Shown one piece after another: positions 1 to 7,416 of a stretch of DNA of 18,493 nt. The notes under the pieces are model-generated. The model was not told the origin of the DNA. It ran no database searches and saw only the letters and a program-made list of their open reading frames with translations. The translations under genes were made by a program, and so were the position numbers. Position 1 is the stretch's first letter; each line of letters starts with the position of its first letter. The DNA lies in the NCBI GenBank assembly GCA_002504845.1, contig DATW01000091.1, positions 1 to 18,493 on the forward strand. The letters run 5' to 3'. This DNA is from Euryarchaeota archaeon UBA250. GTDB taxonomy: Archaea; Thermoplasmatota; Poseidoniia; Poseidoniales; Thalassarchaeaceae.

Positions 1-1
1 A

Positions 2-136
2 GACACTCTATTAGATTCAATGGTCTCTGAAAAGAACCTCCTACTGATATCGCTGGCGATATTGGCAACTTTTGCTGTAGCCGTATCTCTGAACCAGCCC
101 CCACCATCCTTATCGGCGTACAATGAGGACGAATGA
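2..136 (+). CDS. C-terminal end of a membrane protein (partial)
   Basis: An open frame enters from the left edge and stops at TGA 134-136. The 44 visible residues hold one hydrophobic helix of about 18 residues (LLLISLAILATFAVAVSL), followed by a short proline-rich and then acidic tail (..NEDE). It looks like the last transmembrane segment of an integral membrane protein. Its stop overlaps the start of the next gene in an ATGA arrangement, which suggests one transcript and coupled translation with a second membrane protein. The family cannot be named from this fragment. Confidence 0.6.
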   Translation, partial: DTLLDSMVSEKNLLLISLAILATFAVAVSLNQPPPSLSAYNEDE

Positions 137-909
137 ACATGGTCCGTGAGCGTGTCACCGAGGGGGTCATCGAGTGGCGGGGCCAAATCCGCGCAGATCC
201 TGCAGCAAGAAAGGCAGGCTCATTCTTGATCGGAATAGGCTCAACTATGGGCGTAGTTCTCGGTTTGCTATTGATTTCCGTAAATCCTTCGGATCTATTA
301 GCTGACTCTGCATCTGACAGAACCGCTACTCTGAATGGGATGGTAATTGAGGCATTAGAAAGCGATAAGGAAGGAGGCGAACCAATAGGAAATGCCACCC
401 TGACTCTCTTTGATATGGATGGTTCAGTCCACAGAGGCCCTATTCTATCGGATTCGTCTGGAAGATTCTCATTCGACGAGGTGAAACGAGATGATATGCG
501 TCTGGAGGTGGATATGGAGGGCAAAATATCTGAATATCGATTACTGGTTCCAGGGGACTCATCACAGATTGTGATATCAATGTCGCAGGGAAATGGCTCC
601 TCCGATGTGATCGATCTCCGAGGAGAGAGCCACTTAGACGATTCAGCACTGTTGGGGACTTTAATCGCCTTCGGAACTATTCTTGCGGGCCTTGCAGGGA
701 TATCCGCATCTGTAAGCGGTTACCAGGGCAAGGCATACCGAAGAACTCAGCTATTTGCTTTCATCGGGCTTTGGAGTCGAGGGGGGGTATTCATCGGACC
801 ATTCATGATTTTGCTAGGGATGGCGATTATATCCAGCACACGTATCCAATTTGAGAAAAAGCCCGATCAGGTAGCTGAGATAGCCGTGGATGCATCGCAG
901 GTGGAGTGA
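133..909 (+). CDS. Membrane protein with an exported carboxypeptidase-regulatory-like domain
   Basis: 258 aa. A hydrophobic helix at about residues 29-48 is followed by a non-membrane stretch (about 52-170). Within it, residues 66-150 alternate in a pattern like the Ig-like carboxypeptidase regulatory fold: Gly-Met-Val-Ile, then a Thr-Leu-Thr-Leu-Phe strand, and a SDSSGRFSF turn typical of such domains. Two further hydrophobic segments follow (about 172-194 and 216-236), with a charged tail. I infer an envelope protein with three helices and one outward-facing beta-sandwich. The start ATG overlaps the upstream stop (ATGA) and is preceded by GAGG four bases away. The next gene begins one base after its stop, so the three genes form a tight unit. 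No enzymatic motif is visible and the function is unknown. Confidence 0.75.
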   Translation: MNMVRERVTEGVIEWRGQIRADPAARKAGSFLIGIGSTMGVVLGLLLISVNPSDLLADSASDRTATLNGMVIEALESDKEGGEPIGNATLTLFDMDGSVHRGPILSDSSGRFSFDEVKRDDMRLEVDMEGKISEYRLLVPGDSSQIVISMSQGNGSSDVIDLRGESHLDDSALLGTLIAFGTILAGLAGISASVSGYQGKAYRRTQLFAFIGLWSRGGVFIGPFMILLGMAIISSTRIQFEKKPDQVAEIAVDASQVE

Positions 910-910
910 C

Positions 911-2242
911 ATGTATCTGATTACTATCGAGGGCGGCGATGGAAGTGGGAAAGGGTTAGCAGCCACGGTCGTTAGCGAGGTCTTAGCCAAAGAGCGCGGA
1001 TTCAACTCGGTCGAGCTCACTGCGGAACCAAGAAGACGACACCCTCTCGGCAGGGCAGCTATAAACGCAGTTCGTGAGAAAAGACATCCGCCCCAACATG
1101 AAGCCAGACTGTTCGCTTTAGACCGCTTAGATCACGGTTTGAATTGGATACTGCCCAGATTGCAGGATGGCTCAGTCGTAGTGTGTGATAGAAACATACA
1201 CTCTTCGATGGTCTACCAAGGCGTGGTTGGGGGTATAGGGATACGCAATGTGGCCACACTCAACGCAGGAGCACTTGTGCCCGATCTCTGCATATGGGTC
1301 GATTGCGACCCTGAGATCGCCATACGCAGAATCAAGAGCGGGAGTCTTAGAGAGGCTTCACCGGGCAAAGCCGAGTATTTCGAGACGCTAGAAATTCAAC
1401 GAATGATAAGATCGGGTTATTCCGAGGTACTATCGGGGAATTCACTCACAGACACACCATTCAATGACGTTGAAATCATTGGCCCGATTCTCAATGATGC
1501 GTCTGCAGATGAATTCACATCCAGAGTCACAAATGAACTTAGACGATTTCTCCGATCAAGACCAAAGCCAAAGAACGTAGATATCAATGATGTAGATTTG
1601 ACATCCATAAAGCGAATAATCGGGTGGAATTCAGGTCAAGCAAAACTTCCAGGATTTGAGAACAGATCAAAATCTACGAATCAGATAATTCCGTGGCATA
1701 CGATTCGTGATGCTGAGCGGAAACACTCCGGTTCCATGGGTGAAGGTGCAGATGAGAGTGTCCCCAGAAGCATCCATTCAAGATCCATTTACTCAGTAAT
1801 GGGCGCGACATCACTTCTCTCCGCAGCCGATCTAAACGAAATCTTGTCCGCTATGGGGCCAACGAGGCTGATTTCAAGAAGACATGCGAATCGAGTTATA
1901 GCCCATCTATCCGGCTCCAGATATTGGATGAGAGAATCCTCAGGAGCGCGTGGAGAGGGGAGCCACTACAGAGTCACGAGGGAAGGTATGGCCCTTGGGA
2001 CACTCATGCTCGTGCTTTGGCCTGTTAGGTCTCATATCAGGCTCTGGCGTTCACGCAACCCAAGAACAAGTTACAAGCATGCTATGTCGGGAATAATGAA
2101 GATGGGAATTAGTGAAGGAGAGTTGCATACTCTCGTAGAAAGAATCAGGTCGATATTGCCAACATCTAACATGTCTTCAGGTCTCAATTACGAGGAATTC
2201 CTTCTTACTTGGTGGAATTCTCAGACATCTATCGTATCTTGA
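911..2242 (+). CDS. tmk: Thymidylate kinase with a long C-terminal extension
   Basis: 443 aa from ATG 911, one base after the previous stop; an in-frame ATG at 890 would overlap that gene and lies before the conserved N terminus. Residues 1-212 match the dTMP kinase (TMK) fold: P-loop GGDGSGKG at 8-15, the LFALDRLDHG helix at 68-76 (usually FAADRxxH), the DRNIHSSMVYQG motif at 93-104, and a VDCDPEIAIRRI strand and LID region at 130-141. The enzyme phosphorylates dTMP to dTDP in the cytoplasm. Two things are odd. The last P-loop position is Gly15 where Ser/Thr normally binds Mg2+. The protein is also about twice the usual 200-215 aa. Residues 221-443 form an extension whose 290-365 part reads like a winged helix (helix, helix, then YWMRESSG..SHYRVTREG as strand-wing-strand). 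The 3' end overlaps the convergent neighbour by 14 bp. The kinase family is well supported; activity and the extension's role are not. Confidence 0.85.
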   Translation: MYLITIEGGDGSGKGLAATVVSEVLAKERGFNSVELTAEPRRRHPLGRAAINAVREKRHPPQHEARLFALDRLDHGLNWILPRLQDGSVVVCDRNIHSSMVYQGVVGGIGIRNVATLNAGALVPDLCIWVDCDPEIAIRRIKSGSLREASPGKAEYFETLEIQRMIRSGYSEVLSGNSLTDTPFNDVEIIGPILNDASADEFTSRVTNELRRFLRSRPKPKNVDINDVDLTSIKRIIGWNSGQAKLPGFENRSKSTNQIIPWHTIRDAERKHSGSMGEGADESVPRSIHSRSIYSVMGATSLLSAADLNEILSAMGPTRLISRRHANRVIAHLSGSRYWMRESSGARGEGSHYRVTREGMALGTLMLVLWPVRSHIRLWRSRNPRTSYKHAMSGIMKMGISEGELHTLVERIRSILPTSNMSSGLNYEEFLLTWWNSQTSIVS

Positions 2243-2978
2243 GTTTAGATCCCGCAGGGAGCATAACCTCCCCCACATTATCGAAATCAGACCCTCGGGC
2301 ACAGATGGTAGCCGCAATTAGCCATGCTAGAGCAGCACCTGCGGTAGAACCCGTTAGCAATCTAACTATGTTGGTCGATTCATAACCCGTGAGAAGTTGT
2401 GTGAATCCATCTATCCCCGTAGGAGCCAATCCTGCGACGATAATTGCCCACATAGCGACAAGTCGCCTATCCGATCTATAGAGTGGCGCTACCCATTTAT
2501 CCGGCAATAGAGATAGAAATGAATCACGAATACTATAGCGATTGAGCCCGAATCTACTCCAGATTATCGCTCCTGCCACAAAACCAAGTAGAATCCCAAT
2601 ATCACGCGCGCATATGGCTGTTTGATTGCCATTCACCTCGTAAGACCTATCGTACTTCTGATGACAATTAAGATCCCCTATCATGTATACGAAAGCCACC
2701 AGTGGGCCATGCTCACTCCAAGCAAATACTCCGCCATGAATGAATTGATTATGCCCGACAGGCGAGTCTTCTCCATGGTCTGCATTGCCCCAAGACCCCC
2801 ATCCATCTACTGTTGCATAGTCAATCAAATTCGCTCTTCCAGAGAGCTCAGGAATTGCGCCATGTTCCATGGTTAGGGGTGTAACGAATACCAGCAAGAG
2901 GTAAGAACCTGCGATCAGAGCAAGACGAACACCTATCTTGCCTTCTCTGGTCCTGTTGGCAGCGCCGTTCCGCTCCAT
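2229..2978 (-). CDS. DUF2085 family membrane protein
   Basis: 249 aa, ATG at 2978. The core carries the DUF2085 signatures: CHQKYDRSYEVNGNQTAICARDIGI at residues 105-129 (Cys-His-Gln, then Cys-Ala-Arg) and PTGIDGFTQLLTGYESTN at 186-203, followed by RLLTG. Hydrophobic helices lie at about 16-35, 92-101, 126-141, 173-186 and 206-227. The paired Cys/His residues suggest a metal or redox site, but the family's biochemical role is not known. An extra polar loop rich in Trp, Gly, His and Asp (about 52-90) follows the first helix and probably faces outside. The gene converges with the thymidylate kinase and overlaps its 3' end by 14 bp. The upstream region (2979-3009) is shared with the divergent gene at 3010. 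Family assignment is good; function is unknown. Confidence 0.8.
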   Translation of the reverse strand: MERNGAANRTREGKIGVRLALIAGSYLLLVFVTPLTMEHGAIPELSGRANLIDYATVDGWGSWGNADHGEDSPVGHNQFIHGGVFAWSEHGPLVAFVYMIGDLNCHQKYDRSYEVNGNQTAICARDIGILLGFVAGAIIWSRFGLNRYSIRDSFLSLLPDKWVAPLYRSDRRLVAMWAIIVAGLAPTGIDGFTQLLTGYESTNIVRLLTGSTAGAALAWLIAATICARGSDFDNVGEVMLPAGSKLKIR

Positions 2979-3009
2979 GTTCCTCGTTTATTGCTGACAT
3001 CTATCAACT

Positions 3010-3831
3010 ATGCTCAGGCTAATTCATGTTGGATTGCCATGCTCGATGTGCATGGCAGACGCATCTTCACGGGATGCTTTGACTGCAGCGCTTGTCATTG
3101 GCGCCATGGCTGCAGTGATAGTTAGCATATTCTCTCTAATAGGTGGCGATGCTAATCCTGAATCAATACCAGACGCATTACGCACGGGTCTAAGCGCAGG
3201 AGCAACAACTTTTGCCGCTGTATTGATTTTGGTACTTATTCGCCTAAGGCAGAGAGCCAAAAACCCAGTTCATGTGGAAGATAAGCAAGAGACGGCCAAA
3301 TTCCTCCGTGGCGCTATAGGGGGCGTTCTGATGTCTGCCGGTGCAGCGGATAGATTTCCATGGGACCCCAGGACTAAGATAAGGGTCGAGAGAGGAGTCT
3401 TGACAATAGATTTGATCGGACTTGATGCTAAAGCCGCCACTGCCGCCATCGAATGCGTCATACGAAATCGCTCGAGACTGGGGAGACTCAGAGTAGTCAC
3501 CGGTGCCGAAGAACGGTGGGAGGGGGAGCGTTCTTTTCCAAACATACGTCCAGCAGTACTACAGAGGCTCAAGATAGATGCCCAAGAGGCCCAGTGGCAG
3601 ATTCTACAATCCAGAAGTTCTGTTGTTCTGAGGCCAATGGGTTTGCCTCCATCATCTAAACGAATCGCGTTAAGAATGATCGTCTATGGACCGCCCATGA
3701 CTGCCGTAATGCACTTTTCATTCCGTGATCTAGCGGGTTCAGGCGGTAGTTCCGCTGGAGGGATCTTCGGAATCTGTGTGGGATTGCTGCTCACTGTATT
3801 GATGGCAAGCCACAGGGATAGAACTGGTTAG
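3010..3831 (+). CDS. Membrane protein with an Smr-like segment
   Basis: 273 aa if started at ATG 3010. In-frame ATGs at 3046 and 3052 are also possible; the last gives a tidy MADASSRDALT.. N terminus, and no start has a clear ribosome binding site. Hydrophobic segments at about 24-45, 61-80 and 249-266 indicate three membrane helices. Between the second and third, residues 131-189 resemble an Smr domain: LTIDLIGLDAKAATAAIE corresponds to the LDLHGL...A opening, then LGRLRVVTGAEER to the strand and Gly-rich turn, and IRPAVLQRLK to the closing helix. The His of the LDLHG motif is replaced by Ile and the GKG turn is altered, so I would expect a structural or nucleic-acid-binding role, not nuclease activity, if the match holds. 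This is a resemblance by eye only. It ends directly against the convergent small ORF at 3832. Confidence 0.65.
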   Translation: MLRLIHVGLPCSMCMADASSRDALTAALVIGAMAAVIVSIFSLIGGDANPESIPDALRTGLSAGATTFAAVLILVLIRLRQRAKNPVHVEDKQETAKFLRGAIGGVLMSAGAADRFPWDPRTKIRVERGVLTIDLIGLDAKAATAAIECVIRNRSRLGRLRVVTGAEERWEGERSFPNIRPAVLQRLKIDAQEAQWQILQSRSSVVLRPMGLPPSSKRIALRMIVYGPPMTAVMHFSFRDLAGSGGSSAGGIFGICVGLLLTVLMASHRDRTG

Positions 3832-3969
3832 TCAGTAACTTGGGATGCCCTCGCAACACGCTTCAAGGACCCTTCTGCACCGGGGACATTCCATATGCTG
3901 CCTCATTGGCACCGCATCACCTTTGAATCCACATTCGCAGGTAATGCCTTGGCAGTGATCCGAGTCCAT
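3832..3969 (-). CDS. Small cysteine-rich (zinc-ribbon-like) protein at the end of the suf operon
   Basis: A 45-aa ORF, ATG at 3969 and TGA at 3834-3832, too short for many gene callers. It contains seven cysteines and two histidines: Cys6, Cys11, Cys13, Cys28, Cys31, Cys38, Cys39, with CECG at 11-14 and CPRC at 28-31 as the likely metal-binding knuckles. An in-frame stop lies eight codons upstream of the ATG, so it is not part of a longer protein. It starts 36 bp after the sufD stop on the same strand and ends exactly next to the stop of the convergent gene at 3831, so it fills the space completely. I infer a Zn- or Fe-binding mini-protein co-transcribed with sufCBD. No named family is recognised. 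Spacing, cysteine pattern and context support a real gene, but there is no clear ribosome binding site. Confidence 0.6.
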   Translation of the reverse strand: MDSDHCQGITCECGFKGDAVPMRQHMECPRCRRVLEACCEGIPSY

Positions 3970-4005
3970 GGGACGAACAGTTCACGGAAGGTGGAATAAT
4001 ATTGC

Positions 4006-5118
4006 TCAGCCATTCAGATTCACGAGAGCATCTTCCACAGCTGAGATTAACCATGAGTGAACTCCCTCTCCACCCATTTCAGTGAGGGTAGAATTGAGGA
4101 ATGCTGCGATGAGAGCATCCTCCGACTCTTGCTTCGAGAAGCCTCTTGCCATGAGGTAGAACCTCTGACTTTCATCAACAGGGCCATTCGCCGTGCCATG
4201 GCCACAACCAACCACGTCATTCTCCTCAACTTCGAGTTCAGGAATACTATTGGCACTTGCTTTCTTAGAGAGCAGAAGGTTGTGGAATATTTGACCAGCA
4301 TCTGCTTTCTTCGCTCCTTTTTCGATTCGCAGCATTCCCGTACCAACAGAAGTGCTCGCTCCTCCGCATGCTGTGTGCCACTCTAGGCGGCTGTATGTGT
4401 GAGGGGCCGTATGGCTAATCTCTATGTGATGGTCGAGATGCATTTTTTCTGCAGATAGGAGGGATCCGAGTACATTGAGACTGGACCCTGGAGAATCCAA
4501 CAAATATCTGATATCGGCCTTCGTCCTTTGGCTACCTGCGCTTACGGTTCCAGATGTAATCGTCGAATCACGTCCAGCACGCACCGCATCCACACGCATC
4601 AGAGAGCCGCCCTGAATTTTATTCACGAGGATGTCTGTAACGATTGACCCCTTCCCTGTTTCGGCGGTTCTTAGCAGACCAAGCCATTCGCATGGCCCCG
4701 ATATGCGGGTGAGTATTGTTGCTTCAGATAGATCCCCCGCTAGAATATGCATGTGTAGCGCCTCAACTCCCCCATTCGTTTCAATATCAATCAGGAGAGG
4801 CTTCTCGCTCGTCCATTTCCCCGGTATGGATAGTACCAACGAATTACCTTTTGTGACAGTCATTAGGAATGAATCCGTTGTCGGCGATCCTTCGAAGGGA
4901 ACCTCGACCTCCTCACTAGCCTCTAGAGTCACGCCTTCTACGGGCGTTCCATCTACATGGCTCAAATTTATCTTCGGAGACCCAACATTCTCAGGAATTT
5001 CTCTGAAATTACCGGTTGGGTGAATTTTTTTCCATGGAGTGTAGCGCCAAAGGTGATCTGAAGTGGGAGGCTCATCAAGTGACAAGTACAATTCTTCTGA
5101 GACGCCCATATCTTCCAC
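4006..5118 (-). CDS. sufD: Fe-S cluster assembly protein SufD
   Basis: 370 aa from a GTG at 5118; ATG 5109 (fourth codon) is an equally possible start. SufD pairs with SufB in the SufBC2D complex that builds Fe-S clusters in the cytoplasm. Visible SufD marks are an N-terminal RYTPWKKIHP segment (26-35), a middle right-handed beta-helix region with repeated hydrophobic-Gly patterns (about 80-290), and the C-terminal block CGHGTANGPVDESQRFYLMARG at about 305-326. His307 in that block aligns with the conserved SufD His of the nascent-cluster site (His360 in E. coli). The length is on the short side for the family. It follows sufB after a 12-bp gap and precedes the small Cys-rich ORF, so it is the third gene of a sufC-sufB-sufD operon. 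Confidence 0.95.
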   Translation of the reverse strand: MEDMGVSEELYLSLDEPPTSDHLWRYTPWKKIHPTGNFREIPENVGSPKINLSHVDGTPVEGVTLEASEEVEVPFEGSPTTDSFLMTVTKGNSLVLSIPGKWTSEKPLLIDIETNGGVEALHMHILAGDLSEATILTRISGPCEWLGLLRTAETGKGSIVTDILVNKIQGGSLMRVDAVRAGRDSTITSGTVSAGSQRTKADIRYLLDSPGSSLNVLGSLLSAEKMHLDHHIEISHTAPHTYSRLEWHTACGGASTSVGTGMLRIEKGAKKADAGQIFHNLLLSKKASANSIPELEVEENDVVGCGHGTANGPVDESQRFYLMARGFSKQESEDALIAAFLNSTLTEMGGEGVHSWLISAVEDALVNLNG

Positions 5119-5130
5119 CGAAAGAACAGT

Positions 5131-6540
5131 TCAGCCTATGCTACCTTCCATTTCGAGCGCCATCAATTTGTTCAGCTCCACGGCATACTCCATAGGAAGT
5201 TCTCTGGTAAATGGTTCAAAGAAACCATTGACTATCATCGCAAGAGCCTCTTCTTCGGAGTGGCCCCTACTCATCAGGTAGAATACCTGGTCATCGCTGA
5301 CCTTCGAGACACTAGCCTCGTGCTCGCAGCGAGCAGAGGGATTAGCCACTTCCATGGTGGGATATGTGTCGGTCTGACTGCCATCATCCAGAATAAGCGC
5401 ATCACAGACAACATTCAATTTACAGTTTTCAGCCTTTGGTGAAACGGTAACCATTCCTCTGTAAGATCCTCTTCCCCCATCTTTAGAGATTGACTTTGAC
5501 AATATCTTGCTCGTAGTATTGGATGCGAGATGATGAATCTTAGCCCCTGCATCTTGATGTTGTCCTTTTCCTGCGTATGCAACTGAAATAACCTCGGCGT
5601 GTGACCCCTCTCCCTTCAGAATCACTGCGGGATACTTCATCGTCAGCTTTGAGCCAATGTTGCCATCAATCCATTCTATTGTCGCATCCTTGTGAGCAAT
5701 GCCTCTCTTCGTAACAAGATTGTAGACATTAGCCGACCAGTTCTGTATGGTTGAGTAGCGGATATGGGCCCCTTCATGAGCAATCAACTCCACAACTGCT
5801 GAATGAAGAGAGTCTGTAGAATAGGTCGGTGCAGTGCACCCTTCCACATAATGTATGCTTGACCCTTCATCGGCCACTATCAGAGTCCTCTCGAACTGAC
5901 CCATATTCTTGGCGTTGATTCGGAAATACGCCTGAACGGGCATTTCCACGGAGACTCCCTTTGGGACATATATGAAAGATCCACCAGACCAAACTGCGGT
6001 GTTTAACGCTGAGAATTTATTGTCCTGATACGGAACGACACTACAGAAATACTTCTTGACTAACTCCGGGTGCTCCCTGAGGCCGCTGTCCATATCGAGA
6101 AATATGACTCCTTGTGATTCGAGGTCTTCTCTTATGCTGTGATAAACCGCTTCCGATTCGTATTGTGCCGTAACCCCAGAAAGCCACTTCTGTTCTGCTT
6201 CGGGTATCCCGAGACGATCGAAAGTATTCCTGATGTCTTCGGGGACATCTCCCCAATCTTTCTCTGTTGCATCTGAGGAGCGTAGATAGTAGCATACCTT
6301 ATCGAAATCGATTCCCTCTAGAGCTTCACGATCCCCAAAGCCGGGCATTGGGCGATTGACGAAGTGATGATACGCTTTCACGCGAACTTCAGTCATCCAT
6401 TCAGGCTCATTCTTGATTTTAGAGATCTTTCTTACAACCTCCTCACTCAATCCTGAATCAAATCGTATGGTCGAGTGTTCCGGGTCGTGCCATCCCTCTT
6501 TGTAGTCGCCCACTGCCTCGCGCGCTTCTTCCATTGCCAT
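5131..6540 (-). CDS. sufB: Fe-S cluster assembly protein SufB
   Basis: 469 aa from ATG 6540; a TTG at 6546 would add two residues. GGAGG lies at 6555-6551, giving a 10-nt spacer to the ATG and 4 nt to the TTG, so the start is not settled. SufB is the cluster-building scaffold of the SufBC2D complex. Typical SufB stretches are VWSGGSFIYVPKGV (about 183-196), a beta-helix core, KAENCKLNVVCDALILDDGS (about 369-388) and EHEASVSKVSDDQVFYLMSRG (about 406-426). Cys379 in the CDALIL strand matches the cluster-ligating Cys405 of E. coli SufB. The C terminus ends LEMEGSIG, as in many SufBs. It starts three bases after the sufC stop, which implies coupled translation. Length is normal (450-495 in the family). 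Confidence 0.96.
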   Translation of the reverse strand: MAMEEAREAVGDYKEGWHDPEHSTIRFDSGLSEEVVRKISKIKNEPEWMTEVRVKAYHHFVNRPMPGFGDREALEGIDFDKVCYYLRSSDATEKDWGDVPEDIRNTFDRLGIPEAEQKWLSGVTAQYESEAVYHSIREDLESQGVIFLDMDSGLREHPELVKKYFCSVVPYQDNKFSALNTAVWSGGSFIYVPKGVSVEMPVQAYFRINAKNMGQFERTLIVADEGSSIHYVEGCTAPTYSTDSLHSAVVELIAHEGAHIRYSTIQNWSANVYNLVTKRGIAHKDATIEWIDGNIGSKLTMKYPAVILKGEGSHAEVISVAYAGKGQHQDAGAKIHHLASNTTSKILSKSISKDGGRGSYRGMVTVSPKAENCKLNVVCDALILDDGSQTDTYPTMEVANPSARCEHEASVSKVSDDQVFYLMSRGHSEEEALAMIVNGFFEPFTRELPMEYAVELNKLMALEMEGSIG

Positions 6541-6542
6541 AT

Positions 6543-7313
6543 TCAATCATCCTCCGTAGTACCTGATTCGAGCCACTCATATCCCCTTTCTTCGAGTTCC
6601 AATGCCAATTCCGGACCACCGCTCTTCACAATCTTGCCTTTGATTAAAACATGAACATAATCAGGCTTGACGTGCTCCAATATTCTGCTGTAATGTGTTA
6701 TTATTAGTGCACCTGAATCAGAACCCCGTATTGCAGCATTTATCCCTCTCGACACCACTCTAATGCCATCTATATCGAGTCCAGAGTCTGTTTCATCCAG
6801 TATTGCAAGTTTGGGCTTGAGTAGCATCAGTTGAAGAATTTCAAAGCGCTTCTTCTCACCGCCACTGAAACCATCATTCACATATCTGGAAAGGAAAGAA
6901 CGGGGAATGCTCACTTCTTCCATTGCAGATTTCAAGGCATTTCTGAATGGAGCCCCTTTAGCAGCCTCATCGCCGCATATCGCTGCGACCGATTTCCTCA
7001 AGAAATGACCAACTTGGAGGCCCGGTACCGATTGAGGATATTGAAATGACAGGAAAACACCCTTTCGAGCCCTCTCCCATGCCTCAAGCTCAAGGAGATC
7101 TGCCCCATTCAGCTCAATGCTGCCTGATTCGACTTCATAGTCCGGATGGCCCATTATGGTGCTGGCAGCTGTAGTCTTGCCGCTGCCATTCCTACCCATA
7201 ATTGCGTGAATCTCTCCAGGTTTTATCTTGAGATCGATCCCATGAAGTATTGGATTTCCATCGATCCCCACATGTAGTCCTTCGATAGAAAGAACCGGCG
7301 TCTTATCGGACAT
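6543..7313 (-). CDS. sufC: Fe-S assembly ATPase SufC
   Basis: 256 aa, ATG 7313 with a strong ribosome binding site (GGAGGT, 6-nt spacer). SufC is the soluble ABC-type ATPase that drives SufB-SufD. The full ABC set is visible: Walker A GRNGSGKTT (40-48), a Q-loop FQYPQSVPGL, the signature FSGGEKKR preceded by NDG as in SufC proteins, Walker B KLAILDETDSGLDID, and the switch His in LIITHYSRIL. The DETDSGLD form is diagnostic of SufC rather than of transport ABC proteins, and no membrane segment is present. It is the first gene of the sufC-sufB-sufD run, and the 103-bp gap to the divergent NifU-like gene probably holds the operon promoter. Confidence 0.96.
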   Translation of the reverse strand: MSDKTPVLSIEGLHVGIDGNPILHGIDLKIKPGEIHAIMGRNGSGKTTAASTIMGHPDYEVESGSIELNGADLLELEAWERARKGVFLSFQYPQSVPGLQVGHFLRKSVAAICGDEAAKGAPFRNALKSAMEEVSIPRSFLSRYVNDGFSGGEKKRFEILQLMLLKPKLAILDETDSGLDIDGIRVVSRGINAAIRGSDSGALIITHYSRILEHVKPDYVHVLIKGKIVKSGGPELALELEERGYEWLESGTTEDD

Positions 7314-7416
7314 TTAATGACCTCCTATGAACGGCCTTCTAGGCACTTACTTTTCAATCCATGCCAATTGCTCATTTCGGCGAATAGCACAAATTGCCAT
7401 GGCCTCTGGGGTATGT

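Noticed and set aside
4047..4386. Overlapping open frames on both strands within sufD
   Set aside because: sufD covers the region with conserved motifs to its C terminus; the other frames show no coding signal and are shadows.
7314..7416. Specific TATA/BRE boxes for the divergent sufC and NifU-like genes
   Set aside because: A-rich patches exist on the minus strand near 7347-7360, but none is clear enough in sequence and position to name as a promoter.
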